64,000 nucleotides of DNA from Sycobia sp. Sy_11. Lineage: Eukaryota > Arthropoda > Insecta > Hymenoptera > Epichrysomallidae. A program made the position numbers and the translations under genes. How positions within the stretch are numbered: the first letter of the stretch is position 1; the number at the start of each line of letters is the position of its first letter. The notes under the pieces are model-generated. The model was not told where the DNA came from. It made no database searches and was given only the letters and a program-made list of their open reading frames with translations. The stretch spans positions 434,001-498,000 of the forward strand of contig JACCIC010000139.1 of the NCBI GenBank assembly GCA_018907035.1, read 5' to 3'. This document shows positions 1-13,800 of this stretch, piece after piece.

Positions 1-493
1 CCCAACCATTAGTAGATGAAATCTTTTGATATCTGCTTTAGTAGGTATATATGTGTTTGTCTATCTTCGTCGTAAAATATGTTGTTAAATGGACAAAAGT
101 AATTTGTAGTTATTGCAATTATTAACGCACAAATATTGAGCCGATAAAAAGTTCACTGTTCATTTTCCATTAATAGATGTATACTTCCATTTTAATTCAC
201 ATAATTATAATTTTGCATACAAATGGCGCTAACAAATTAAATTTACCGTTAACAGATCACCGTTTGTGAACTGTTAAAGGTATTTATTTACTGTTAGGTA
301 TTTCTAATCACTAAAGCTTAAAAAGGAATCTGTTCTATCAAATTTACATATTTTTGAAGTCAATAAGCTTTAATTTTTTTTTTAGAAAAAGGGGATTTTA
401 TGTAAATTTCTATATCGTCTTAAAGAATGTTATGAATTTAAATATATTAAAGTTTGTTAAATAACTATCATTCAACGCATTAAAAATACTTAC
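1..493. other. AT-rich intron of receptor A
   Basis: Sequence downstream of the exon 6 donor (GTAAGT, at 493) on the minus strand. I searched both strands for the expected exon 7 (a membrane segment followed by a WPSQQLANHS-like stretch) and found none, so the remaining receptor exons are presumed left of position 1. Confidence 0.5.
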
Positions 494-3400
494 TACACAA
501 GCAATACTGATGTATATTAAATTTATACCCATGGTGAATAAATAGACTGCAGAATAGGTGGATTCAAGCTTTACAGTAAATCTAAATTATTGGATAATCA
601 TACATTTAAAAATTATTGTTAATTTGTAAAATTATGTAATTATTAAATAATACTAATATTTTATATTATACTAAACTTTAAAATTTTGTTATGTAACTGA
701 ACTATTTGAATTATCCATTCGTATGAGAAATCTTTTCCGGTCAATCCAACATGTTCTTTATAAAAAATCCGTTTATTAATTTGCCTTAAGCGATACCTGG
801 AATTTGATATTCGAAATTACATTTCGAATTTATATATTAAATAATTCATTACACTGATACATCGAATGAATAGAGAATTGAGCTTTTTTAAAATTTTGTT
901 TTATTAAAAGTAACTTGTGTTCCAATCAAAACAATGTTGTTAACGGTTCTTTTGCCTCATAAAAGAACTATACATTTTAAAATCCATTTAAATTCATGTT
1001 GGCGAATGGTGCGTAATGACTACTAAATTAATGTTAAATTGTTACTAAACTAATATTAAGAAAGTATGCACACGTGATAGAGATTTCACAGCACAATGTA
1101 AATTTTGTATACGAGAATTTTTTGAAAAGACGATGCGATACTGCCTGAATTAAGATATTATGTGGTTTGAAGAAAGATAGAATAAAGATAGAAAGAATAG
1201 ATGGTTGTTTGAAGAAAGGTCACATGAGATATAAGCTGTGTTGCAATGTCCCGAATGGAAAAAGCGACATGATATTCTTTAACACAGTGCAAGACATCCT
1301 TCATATTCTACTTTCTTTAATAAGAGATATACTTTTGTTATAGAAAAATTTTAAGAAGTTACACCAACGTGACTTGATTCATTGACTAGAATTAAATATT
1401 TCACTAAGGATTTGTTTAATTCCAGTTATCTGTTTAAAAGACATTTGTCCTTCATTTAATAAAGGGTTGACAATATTCCTACTTAATGAAAATTTGACTT
1501 ATACAGTACAAGTTCATATAAATTCTATAAATTGAAGAATTCAAATAATTCTAGGGAATGCAATCGAAATAATTTTTTCAAATAGTGAGAAAGTATATAT
1601 AAAATTATTCGGAATTTTTAGAAAGTATATAATTAAGGTGTGCTACGTATGAGAATTAAGGAACCTCTCTAAACATTTAATGTGAAAATAATTTCATATG
1701 CTGAAAAGAAATTTTGTATTCATCAAAAGATGCCTTTGAATTGAGCGAAATTGCCGCTGTCACTATAGTTGCGAAACAATGCGCGTGTGACGTTATGTAA
1801 GCAACGCCTCACCGAGCATCTTCACTTAATTTTTGAAGCCCGACTCCAGTGATTAAATTTGAAAGTAAAACTTTTTTAAAGGACGTTCATCCAAAATGAT
1901 GATTTGGACAAGTCCTGCAGAAAACTTTAAAATCAGATCATTTTGGTATACTCTATATGTGGTAATAAATAGTAATAGCGTATGTACCGGGAGAAACGAA
2001 TAGAACAATAAAGGAAGATAGAAATAAAGGAATTCCTGAAAGTTTATATTTTTATATGGAGCTATATTGCTCCAAGCACAAAGTCTGCTAATATTAAACA
2101 AGATGCATTATGATCTTCTATATAGGATTCATTAATTATACTGCCATTCGATTATTCATGCTTCTACGCAATTCTTCGGTGAATAAGAAGTTTTTTTTAC
2201 AATAATTTTCAAGATTTTTATATTATTTTATTTTATATTTACTTGGTATTAGACTTTTACATGGTGGTTCAGAAAATATCAATTCCACTAGTCTTTAATG
2301 ATCTCATTACTTTATTCAGTTGATGCAATTTCTATGCATTCAAATTTAAAAATGATCTAACCAACAAAATTTCTGGTAAATAAAAAATTATTGTGAACCT
2401 ATTTAACTTATTGATTTGATTGACATTAAACTTGATTCAACTTGATCAACATGCAATTTTGTCAATATGATTTTGGTACTCGGTAAAGTCTCTTGAATAT
2501 ACAGAATTTATCGTTGGAGTAAAGTAAGACTTTAGTGATCGTAGAATATCACTTTATTTTATCTTTAACTGTAGAAGATACAAAATGTTTCATTGTAATG
2601 AATGAATTCTATCCGTTATAAGTGGCTATACATATAAAATTTGAATTGTTGTTGCTGTAAATTGTGTTTATTTTGTTGGCATGTATTAACTTACTTGAGT
2701 ATGGAAAACATTCCCAAACAATGTGTAACAGTCGTGACGTACATAGTATCAACTGCTATCAGAACTATCAAGGTATAAGCAGAAACAAAAGCATCAAATA
2801 AATAAATTTTTCCATAATTTTCATCTCTGTCTATAATGAATTCCCCATTTAATATAAACATATGAGGTCTAGATTCGTTTAATGGATCCATCCAATTTAA
2901 TACCAATGGGATCACTGGTAATGCAGTGAAACAGATCAGAGCCGTTATTATATAGGCTGGAAACAAAAATTAAATATTGAGAATATAAAAAACATTTCCC
3001 ACTTAATAATGTTCTTGTCCAGTCTTAAATTAAAATTACATAAAAGGTGAATTTTCCAATGCAATTACAAACACTTCTAAATGCATATGTAAAATTTAGT
3101 AGTTTGATTCTGCGTAATTACAAAACTTAATCATATCAAGATTTTAAATTTCTTAAATACAACTCAATAATTATAATATTAATAGCATACTTTTGCTCCA
3201 AGATTTATCTGTTCAAGAATTTACGAAACTCGGCAATTCCAGATAAAGATCGAGAAGATCAGAAAGATCGCCTCGTTTTTCTGTATATATGCATCGATCA
3301 TATACTAATAAATTTGCTTTTTTGTATAAAACACAAGGTAAAAGCCTAGATGTACGAGGATGTTTCAATAAGTTCCCGTGTTAGAAATGAAGACACCATG

Positions 3401-5796
3401 TTTTCAAAAAATTTTTTTTATTTTTCAACATAGTTCTCTTTTAAAAAGATACACTTCTCCCAACGTTTTGGCCATTTTTTAACCCCTCAAAAAAAGCATT
3501 TTTTCCCGCGAGCCATTCCTTCATGTTAGAGAACAAGAAGAAGTAGGGAGCCAGATCGAGTGAATACGGGGGTTGCGACAGCAATTGATAACGCAATTCA
3601 TGCAGTTTGATGGCGACAACTCCAGATGAATTAGCTGGTGCATTATCGTGATGACGCCTTTTTTTGAGCACCTTTTTTATCACCAAATGTGTCCATGTCT
3701 CCTTCAATTTCTTTTCGAAGCGGACCAGTAGCTCATTGTAGTATTGTCCAGTGATCATTCTTCCTTTTTCTAAAAAGTCCATCAGGATGATGGACTTTTT
3801 GATGCCCTTCGCATCCTACAAAATTGTCGCCATGACCTTTTCGGCCGTTGGGACCGTCTTCGCCTTCTTTGGAGCAGATTCATCGCGAGAAATCCATTGT
3901 TTTGATCGTTACTTAGTTTCTGGTTCGTAATGACGAATCCAGGTTTCATCAGCGGTGACAACTCGACACAAAAGGTCCTTCGAATATCGCTTAAATTGTT
4001 CCAAACACTGCTTCGAAGTTAACAGCCGCTTCCGCTTGTTGTCGACAATTTTTACATAGTTGGCTATGTAATGTAAAATATTACTATCAATCAGTCTGAA
4101 ATTTGTTTTGGCATTGTTTGATAGATGGCAGCACATGATAATAACATCATCTCCCTAAAGAACATCCTTTGTCTTCAAACACGGGTATTTATGGAATCGC
4201 TACGCGACGCTCATAAATAATATTTTTGTTGTTATTAGGTTAATTTGTTACACATATTTTTTAAAGTATGCCTTTGATCTGGATCTTTTCTGGATTTGGC
4301 TGAAATAATTAGAAGAGGTACTTACTGTATATAATTTGTAGGAAACTTGTGAACCTTATATGAAATTAATCTATAAGACTTATTTATTGTAATTTTATTA
4401 TGTTATTCTACTTTTTTCAAAAATTCATGGTACATGATAAAATTTATCATAATGCAAATGCATAATTTTTTTTCTGTCTTACCTAGATAGCTAATGGTCA
4501 GCAGTCGTCCTTTCTGAGAATGTTTTAAAAGTTGTTGCTTTTCAGTTTCATCATTTATCATTTTCCAATTTTCCGTTATGTCGCTATATATACTCCTTAA
4601 CTATAGGATAAAAATACAATATAATTACAGTTAAGTCATTTTTCGAAGTCGAATGGATTTTAATAACCGAAAAAGTAATAGTAAACCCTGTTTTCTGCTA
4701 CTATCGATGTCAGCATTTTCAGGAAGACTACCAGTGTGTAACAAAGCACTCCTAAGTGTTCGAAAAATCTATCTATATCTATGCCATAGTGTTTGTGCAC
4801 TCCAATAAACTATAAAGCATTAGATAATTTCAGTAAATTTTTTATATTCTTTAGATAAAATGGAAGTTTTCCGTGCGCTAAATTGATAATTGCATGTCGC
4901 TCAAGATTAATTTCTGTATAATGAATTCTTTAGCTCACGTCACAATTTGGCGTTAGGGGCTGTCCATAAATTACGTAACGGTTTAAGGAGGCGCGTATTG
5001 ACGATTTCTGTTACGGCTTCGTTAAGGCTTATCAGCTTTGAGTATGTATATCTTATTTTTAAATGACCTAACAGCTGAAAGATATTGAGTTTTTCTGCTA
5101 TGCTATTGGGAACTGAGTTTAATTTATTATGGAAACGTTTTTACGGGGCGGGGGAGGAGGGAAGTGATAACCTTAAGAAATCACCGTTTACGTAATTTAT
5201 GGATAGCCCCTTACGTACCAGTATTAAATTACCGACAAATACTGTTATTCAAATATCCAGAGTAAGAATAGAAAATAGTTCATTATAGCACGTGTATGGA
5301 GGTTTATTATTTGCCTTGTATGATAGTTTAGCCCTGAGCGTATCGGTGAAGATAGGTTTTACTATAGGCAAATAATGGACGAGACTTTGTGTTCATAACT
5401 TATTTTTAACCCAACTTTATTCTTTAAAAACAAAACAACAGACTTAATATTTTCATTAAAAAAATTGATTTTTGATTCAGATGTTTTATGAGACTTTATT
5501 ATTGAATTTGTTACTTGAATAAAGAAATTACTTTTCAATTGTAATTCGTGAAATTTAATTTGGAAATTAATTTAAAAACAGAAATACTTAAAATTGTTTA
5601 TAGAAACATTGAGATAGATTAATATGTACGTCAAGAATGCAAAAAAGCTTACTTGAGGTACGGCCATGAAAAAAACCATAGTGATGTACGAACATCGTAT
5701 CAAAATTTTTTTCTTCCGATTTTGATATGGCCATAGGCCGGTGCCAGAAAGAATTATTTTATTAATCACGAAATATCGGCTGTTGTATAGGTCCAT
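494..5796 (-). CDS. odorant receptor A (7tm_6), 3' end off the left edge
   Basis: Insect odorant receptor, a multi-pass membrane protein that in this family works with the Orco co-receptor as a ligand-gated channel in antennal neurons (family knowledge). Exons on the minus strand: 5653-5796, 4687-4809, 4483-4600, 2695-2956, 677-796, 494-581. Phases join without a break and give 285 residues of an expected 390-400; the C-terminal exons lie left of the window. Exon 1 starts MDLYNSRYF and carries GLWPYQNR. Exon 4 has WMDPLNESRPHMFILNGEF. Exon 5 has KEHVGLTGKDFSYEW, and exon 6 a membrane segment (YLFTMGINLIYISIACV). The start is the ATG shared in position with receptor B. Donors are GT throughout, with two weak ones (GTTTAC after exon 2, GTTTAG after exon 5). 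Introns hold a MITE and a mariner. The family call is firm; the subfamily is not resolved. Confidence 0.9.
797..2694. other. intron 4 of receptor A, no recognised element
   Basis: About 1.9 kb of AT-rich DNA between exon 4 and exon 5. A GC-richer patch near 1740-1860 looks unlike its surroundings and may be a small transposon relic, but I see no terminal repeats. An 82-codon open frame on the minus strand (1853-2101) is in the wrong place for an exon and matches nothing I recognise. Confidence 0.4.
3361..4203 (-). mobile_element. mariner-family transposon, internally deleted, in intron 3 of receptor A
   Basis: Imperfect terminal inverted repeats share CCCGTGTT and GAAGAC (left about 3361-3394, right about 4168-4203). 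The transposase is on the minus strand in two open stretches. 3909-4136 includes TADETWIRHYEPETK, the first catalytic Asp region. 3441-3782 includes HHDNAPANSSG (second Asp) and PPYSLDLAPYFFLF. The mariner pattern there is LAPSDYxLF, so the third catalytic Asp is lost. The element is about 0.84 kb against a usual 1.3 kb, and the N-terminal DNA-binding half is missing. Dead copy. Confidence 0.85.
4956..5210. mobile_element. 255-bp MITE with TTA target duplication (PIF/Harbinger-like)
   Basis: Near-perfect terminal inverted repeats of about 23 bp: left GGGGCTGTCCATAAATTACG, right complement GGGGCTATCCATAAATTACG. They are flanked by TTA at 4953-4955 and 5211-5213. A 3-bp TTA duplication is typical of PIF/Harbinger. 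There is no coding capacity, so this is a non-autonomous element. It lies inside intron 1 of receptor A. Confidence 0.85.
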
Positions 5797-7587
5797 CCCT
5801 TTCGTAATACAACCGCACCTTCACGGACAGAGTTGGATAGACACTTCATTCGACTTTCGCGGGGTCGGCGGGGGATAAGAGTTTGTGGTTTCTTTAGCAA
5901 CCGCAAGTTAATTAATTAATGCCTTTGGTTTTCAAGCTGTGCAACTGTGCAATGACGTCACTATCAGAGCTTCTCTTTTTCTATTATCAGCGCGACGAAA
6001 GACCGCGATGATTATAGCAAAATCTATTACAGACTGATCTCAATATTTAATAATGTTAACCACTTGGTCATGCTTCGTGGAATATTGGATAAATGAAATA
6101 TGAATATGACTTGACCACAAAATATTCTTTTTCTGTTTGCTCGAGATAAATGGCCGATATGTAAAAATGGTATTAGACACAATAGTCGAAAAATTTAGAA
6201 GAGACGCTGTTGTTCATTATATTAACTTATATTGAAATATTTCTTTAATATAATGAAAAGTGCAGGACGTAATATAAAACTGCAAGATAAAGGTACAATA
6301 TTCTAACTGCAGTGATTTCCTTGTTTGTTATTTCCAAATATTTGGAATTTGCGCCAAACTTAGCAAAATAATTATAAATATTTAGGCACATCTAAATAAG
6401 AGCTGCGATAGACCTCCGCTTTGAATTTTTGTAGCATAAACTTTTTCAAGAACCTACGGGGTATAAAAGAATGTCCAACCGATATCACGCTTCACAAGTA
6501 GAAAAAAAAACTTAAGGTTTCTACAGACTTTCTTTGATTTTACTGCGGAGGTAGGAAATGTAAAATGATCTCCCTAGGAAATTTAGGTATTCAAAAATAA
6601 TGTAACATTACAAATCTAAACTACTTCAGATGGTATTGCATTCGGATATTTGTAATTTTTTCCATTTATTAGGAACTATAAAATTATTGTATCATCATTA
6701 TTATTATGAAAATGAAACAAAAGCCGTATAATTTATAATAGTTGTTTCCGACTTATTTTATTCAAATATTTATTACAATTAGCCAATTTCACAATACTAT
6801 GTATTGTTTAATAATGCGACTGTGAATAGCAATAAACAATATTTATATTAATATATTATCACTGTTCAACTATACCAACTACCTGTGTAAGAAATACCCT
6901 ATTAATGTATTTAATTCATATTACTGATCACTACTCTTCGTTATACACATATTATTTACATGTAATGTTCGATTATCTCAATGATGCCAAAACTGTTATA
7001 TATGATGAACATGTTTTCATAACCTGAAAAATATAAAATTAGTCTTTATTGCAATACAAACAATAAACGAATTCAATTTTAGTTTTAGAAATATGAAACC
7101 TGTTAGGAATTTCTAAATGACTTATTTACTATAAAAATTATTTTATCTATACAGTATTTAATGAATATGATTTTATAAGTTTACAATTAATTCATTACGG
7201 AACAATATAAGATTGAATTATTGATAATGTTCTAGTTTTATTTCCTTTTATTAAAATAATATTTATAGACAAGCATGTTCATTATCTATATAGAGTAATA
7301 TACAAATTATTATTTTACAATTATTTATTATCCGGAGAAATTAAGATATAACACTCCGATTATATATGTACTGTCTATGAAATGTGCCGTTTCATCAAGA
7401 CACCAGTCGGAATGATTTTATATTTCAATTTCAAATGTAAAAGTATTTCATAAATTTCCCTTTCATTGTCTTTGATGAAAAAAGAGTAGCTCAAAAATAC
7501 TTTAAACAATGCTTTAAAAAGAATTCTAACATGATCCCTTTTAGACTTACAAGTAGAGAGTCATATACTTGGTCACAGAATCTTATT
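5797..7587. other. intergenic, upstream of receptor A
   Basis: Contains the presumed promoter side of receptor A. A GC-richer 120-bp stretch (5800-5960) lies just upstream of the start codon. The rest is AT-rich with no open frame of note. A patch at 6400-6540 is compositionally distinct but unidentified. Confidence 0.4.
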
Positions 7588-7589
7588 TA

Positions 7590-8821
7590 CGAGGGTGGTC
7601 CCAGAAGTACCTGGCCCAAAAAATGAAACTCAAAAATTTTGGAAAAAATATATTTATTTTTCAACATAATCTCCTTTCAGCTCTAGACACTTTTCCCAGC
7701 GATGTTCAATAAGTTCGATACCCTTTTTATAATAAGAATTGTCAAGCTCCTCATAATAGCCATTAACTGCCGACATCACCTCTTCAATGTTCGAAAATCT
7801 TTGACCAGCGAGCTAAATCTGTCAAACAGGATGCATGAGGTAGCAATTCAAACTTTAATTCATTAATTTACAATAACGGATGTGTGAGCTGGTGCATTCT
7901 CTTGATAGAACAACACTTTCTTCTTAGCCAAATGCGGCTGTTTTCGCTTGTTTTTTTCGCTCAAACGTTACAATATGTTCGCATAATACTCGCCGTTGAT
8001 AGTTTTTCCTTTTTCAAGATAGTCAATGAAAATTATCCCACAGGCATCCCAAAAAACCGATGCCATAACCTTGCCTGCAGATTCTCCTTTTTGAGTCCAC
8101 TGTTTTGATTATTCTTTTGTTTCGGGTGTGAAGTGGTGGACCTATGTTTCATTTATGATTATCAAACGGCGCAAAAATTCGGCTTTATTTTTCAGAAACA
8201 TTGCCAAAAACTCAGCTGAAACATCTTCACGACGCTGTTTTTGTTGCATTGTGAGCAAACACGGCACCCACCTTGCGCACATCTTTGTCATCTCCAAATT
8301 TTCAGTTAATATGCGATGTACCGCACTTTTTGAAATGCCTACCATGTCTGCTACCTCGCGCACTTTCAGTCGACGATCATCCAGTACCGCTTTGTGGATT
8401 TTCTTCAACATTTCTGGAGTCATCACGTCATTTGGTCGACCACTGCGAAGCTCGTTTTAGCAGCTCGTACGGCCTCATTTAAACTCTGCTACCCAATATT
8501 TTACTGTTGCAAACGAAGAAACAGTCTCATCCAGAGTAGAATCTAGTTCAGCTTTTATATTGGATGGGCAGAGACCTTTTGAATGAATGTATTGTATCAC
8601 AGAACGACTACCAATTTTTTCCATTTTTACAAATTCACTGAAAACGTTCACTATTGATGGCTGTCAAACAAATATTAAATATCATGGCGTTTTCAAACTT
8701 GAGACATATTCTTTATAGATTGTGTCCTTTCTAATACAGAATTATTTTTTGAGCAACTACTGCCACCTCTAGGTCTCTCCAGAAGTACCTGCCAGGCTAG
8801 GTACTTCTGGGATCACCCTCG
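7590..8821 (-). mobile_element. mariner element with intact ends and TA target duplication
   Basis: Full-length 1,232-bp element. Both ends start CGAGGGTGRTCCCAGAAGTA and are flanked by TA at 7588-7589 and 8822-8823. It is a different mariner lineage from the one at 3.4-4.2 kb, judging by its unrelated terminal repeats. It sits between the 3' end of receptor B and the 5' end of receptor A. Confidence 0.92.
7654..8624 (-). pseudogene. mariner transposase, broken
   Basis: Reading starts at ATG 8624 (MEKIGSRSVIQYIHSKG). It meets an in-frame TGA after 'VAEFK' near 8450, then reopens from 8426 with a helix-turn-helix (VREVADMVGISKSAVHRIL) and KQRREDVS. It ends with GIELIEHRWEKCLELKGDY and a stop at 7654. 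The overall span equals about 324 codons, close to the family's usual length. The frame is interrupted by stops and shifts, so no active enzyme is expected. Confidence 0.88.
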
Positions 8822-8823
8822 TA

Positions 8824-9106
8824 ATATAGCCAAATAGAACATCTGAGCTGTCATTTTTTCAATACTTTCCTGATTCAAAGAAATTTCGAATGAAAATTAG
8901 GAGCAAATAAGTATTCTAGTAAATAATTTTAATTTTTTTAGACACAGTCTTCAAATCAAGTAGGACATAGTGCCATTAAAAAGTTACATTTTTTTATTAA
9001 GGTATATAACAAATAAATAAAAAATTATATTAATGTAATTCCATCTATTATTGGTCAATTTTAAATCGCAATATGTGATAAGAAGTAAAAATCCTAAAGA
9101 CTCACA
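8824..9106. other. AT-rich spacer between mariner and receptor B 3' end
   Basis: No gene or repeat recognised. It should contain the 3' UTR and poly(A) site of receptor B if the last exon proposed here is right. Confidence 0.35.
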
Positions 9107-10776
9107 TCAAAATTCCGGACAATGAATACATACGAAAAGGATACTCTCATTTTGAATCGATTTTGACTGCAAGGTTAATAGAATAATTAAAATATTGTAA
9201 GTATCTTAATTAATTTATATGATTTTCATACATTATTATTTGTTTATATAAATATATGTCAATTATAATTGTTTTAGTAGAAAAATGTCCTATATGATAC
9301 GTTTGAGGAAATTTTAATTATTCATGGTAGTGCATATTGGCTGAATATTTTCATTTTAAAAATCGTTGAATCTAAGGAGCATTGGAAAATTGACGACATA
9401 ATGTGTTTTACTTCGGCATATCAGAAGATATTCCATTTACGATTTACACGTAAACGACTCATTTTTAACCGTAAATTTGTAATAATTTTTTAATAATTTT
9501 TAATAAAAATAAACTTTTTAATATACAATATATTTTGCTTACTAATGAAAAGAACTCAAAATTCATAACAAATATTCCCCCAGCGATAATGGAACAAGGT
9601 TTCGAGCATCGCATGATGAAAAGCAAAAATAAATTTTTAGATTTGGAGGACATAGTGTACCATTCAGTGAAGCATCTGCAATAAATAAAAATAATAATCG
9701 TTATTTGAAATTGGTAATTAATATAAATTTATCAATTAAAAAGTTACTTGAGCTAAATAATAAGAATTTATAATGTTTTTTAAATATTACTAAAAAAAAG
9801 TTCTAATCACGGATTGAAAGATAGCTTTCTTAAAATTAACGATGTGCTCATTAGTAAAACTATGACTGATAACGGTGTTTTTTTTTCATAATAATTAACA
9901 ACGTGCATTGTGCTGAGTATGTATTCAAAAAATCCTATCATCAAACGCATTAATCGAAAAGATATGAAGAGCATTTTAACAGTAATTTCCAAAATTTTAT
10001 TTGGAATTGTCAAGAAAAATTAACAAGACATAAATATCTCATAGTAATGGATTAAATTAATAGAGAATAATTAAATATATTAACAAATGATCTGCTTGAA
10101 CCTGCGGAAAAATAAAAACTGCCTAATTTAAGAATCATAAAGAAGAGATCATTTACAAAACAGTATTTATCTTTACAATAAGTGGTGTGAAATGCCCATC
10201 AGCCATCTGAAAATCACTGGCAATTTTGAAGTGGTAGCTTGAAAATTTTTTTCTCGATATAAATATATTCGATATAAATTTGTATATAAATCAACTTTAT
10301 AATCATTCAGTAATATTTGAGTATTGCTTAAGGATAGCCAAAGTGATTTTTGAAAACCCTAGAATTATATCATATATTACATTTTAATATTTATGTTCAG
10401 TTGATGTCCTTTATATTATATTAAATTTTTTTTTGTTTTTGTAAAAACCGCGTATTGCCTCCTTCTCTGATACAATAGACGTAGAGTACGTCACAACAGT
10501 TCAGCCTTACAAGCGTAAAGTTAAAATTATATTACACACTTGCTGTAGCATTTAAAATGTGTAAAATTTTTCTGTCTCGGAATGTTTTTAATATATAATT
10601 TAAACTTACGCCTCGTGATAAAGTTCTAAACTGTGATTTGCAAGCTGCTGACTTGGCCATATTAAAAGTAATAAGTAAGCTGTCTCAGCTGATATTAGTA
10701 CGCAGTATCTCACAACATCTACGAATTGATCTTGGGACATTAGTACCTAAAAAAGTTTGAGAACTACTCACTAGAG

Positions 10777-10831
<55 letters not shown>

Positions 10832-13800
10832 GAAATTATAGATATAATATTTAAATCATCATAGTAGTATTGATTTCGTTGATTTATTTTTCTCAAATTG
10901 GTATCTCTGAATAAACTCAATTTTTTGATAATATATATTTTTTAGATAAACCTGACATTAATATACTATAAAATTGTTGATAAAATTCATTTAACAATTA
11001 ACTGCATAATATTGATCGTATTTTATATTGTTTATCAGGATAAGTAGACTATAATATAAGTCGTATGTACATAACTTGTCGCAAAGAATCGGCCTCGTTG
11101 CTGCGGAATGGGGGCAAGGACTCTATCTCCGTCTAGGACGCCCGGGGAATGGCTTTAAATTCGGGAAACGGTCTATGGCTGAATCGAGGTCGAGGGTTTA
11201 TTGGCTATACGGCTATTATCCTGGCCAAACTTCGCGAAGAAGGTTGCGACATTCTCGCTGCTGTTCTGGGTCCTACAGTATAGCTCGCTCCACAGGTCAT
11301 TTACTCCCAGCTGGTTGATAAATCAAAGCCCAACTACCTCGTCAAAGGTCGTCCAGCTATTGGTCTCTGCCTGAATAAGTCGATATCATTGCTTCGCGTC
11401 TCCATTCAGCGTTCTGGGGAATACCCTGATCAGCTCGCTTTCGATTAGGCGGGCCTTACATTAAGTTATTAAATTATTTTAATTATTAAAATAATTATTT
11501 ATTATTATGCCGATTATTCGAGTGCTTACATTCTTTAAGATCGGCCAAGTATTTCTCCGACATTCTAGATCGGTTCCCAAGAAATGTATTTCCCCAATAT
11601 TTTAAGCTCCTGGACGGAGACTGATGTCCATATCCTCGACTCCCGTTTGGATATACATATGTTGGCCATGCTTTTCTGCCCTTTGGGGGATGGTGTCGGA
11701 CAACACTTTCGACTGAAGTTTCCAGTCTACTGGATCCGGGGAGCGCTAACGGATATATTCGGCCAAACCCGTTCGGTCTACGCGGTCGTTTGCAGATCTC
11801 AGAATCGACACGCGCGCGATTTTATGGTGATCTCTTCCTCCGTACAGGCTATCCTCGTTCAAGGTCATGTTTACATCGTCGTCGAGGTCGTTTCTAATGC
11901 GGAGACCGGATACGTCTCTGGCGAGGCTCCTACCGTCGTCGATCATCCATTGGCTCGGGTATATCTTTTGCGCGACGATACGATGAGGACGCTGCTGGTC
12001 GTATTGTAACATAACTGATCGGCGATCTACTTCTTTCTGCAGTCGTCATAGCTTCTCTTCATTCCGGTCCATAGCCACGTGGAGCACCTGATCTATTTGC
12101 AAGCTTGCTACGCGTTTCTGGACCTTCAGCCAGCGTAATCATCCTAATTAATCCACCAGACTGGAGGTCCTGAAGACTCCCGGTCCGGCCGCAATCAGCT
12201 AGATCGCTGATGCTGGTATTGTACTCTCCGCCTTGATACACATCGACATAGCGGTGGTATCTCTCGTTGCCGTTACCGTCACGACTCTGCCCAGCATTAG
12301 TCCTGCATTAGGTGGCGATACCCGTAACTTCTCGAACGGATTCGCCCCTACCACCGCTGACGGAATTGCACGTCCCGAGAGATCCGCCTGGTCCAGGGTA
12401 ATCACTGATCGTCCTCGTCCTCGTCTGACATCCGGGAACATTTGTTGACGGGGGAGTCATCGATAATCCAGGTTTGGTCCACGCCGCGGACTGACGATCA
12501 GTCCCGGTGATCCTCGTCACCCATCAACAAGGTCACGTCTCAGGATGGGTCCTGCCTACGAAGTTCAGCTCAAAGGAGACGTTTTCTCAACGCATAGTGA
12601 TCTCCGAGCATACTCGCACCTAACTTCTTCAGCGCGATCTTCAGCTGGTCTCGGTCCAAGCGACGAATTCGACCGTAGATCTCCCATGTCCCGTCGTATT
12701 GGTGCCTAAGCGGATCCAAAAATGCGTAGCTTGCGTCGCTCTTTACGAACGTCATGGTCACTTCTTTAAAATTTTAACCTCATCTATTCATTCCCAGATA
12801 CAGTGATCTCGTTCGAAAAGTCATCTACTTTGCCGTCAGGAATAATCAAACGGAGGCGGGGTGGCGGAACGAAAAACGATGAAGTACGCGTATGAGAGGT
12901 AAAATGGAGTATTTCGATGCGAATCGCTTGCCAGCAGGTTGGTCAGAAAATAATAGCTTCATTCTCATAATCAACGGTAGCCCACTGATTTAGGTTTAGA
13001 GAATTTTGCAGCCGATTAATTAATCTTTATTTATTATCTAAGACTAAACAGCAAAAATATATATATTTAATACGAAATACTTACCGTAAGGCATACCATA
13101 TTGAAGCTTATAAAATAAAAAACCATAGTATATAAAAGAGGTACAGAATACAAGGATTGAAGATGTACTAGGAATCTAAATTTATATAAAAATTATTGAA
13201 AAATTATTAGTAATATAATTATTATAATATTATTATTTTTTATATTTTACTAAACTTTAAAACTAAATGATGCATCTTAATTATTTGAATAATCCATTTA
13301 TGCGATAAGTCTTTTCCTTGTAAATCAATATGCTCTTTATTAAAAATGATTTTATTCAACCGACGAAGACGATATCTGAAATTATACATAAAATTTAATA
13401 TTAATATTATTTAAATTTAATATTTGTACTTGTTCTCCTTTTATCTCCTACTTGGATCCAAATATTTATGTTAATTTTTTTTTTGTAATAAAGCATTATT
13501 TTTTCGAGCTGAATTAAAATCTAAAAGAAAAATATAGAAGCATTTGACTGATTTTCATAAAGAAATTTTGGGAAAATGGGTAACTATGATGAACATTTCC
13601 ACTGACCATGACTGATAATTTTTTTGATCTTGCAGTTCATATTTCTGAAAATGATAAAAAATTATAGCAAAGCATGGCCGCAGTTAGGATCCAAGGAACT
13701 GAAATGTTCAGAGATGAAATGAATTTCCTATCTATTTTCAACTTTAAACATGAATTATTTAATTTTATTTATAAATAAGAAAAAATATTTAAGCGATAGA

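Noticed and set aside
1853..2101. Hydrophobic 82-codon frame in intron 4 of receptor A as an extra receptor exon
   Set aside because: Exons 4 and 5 join in phase without it, and receptor B has no counterpart.
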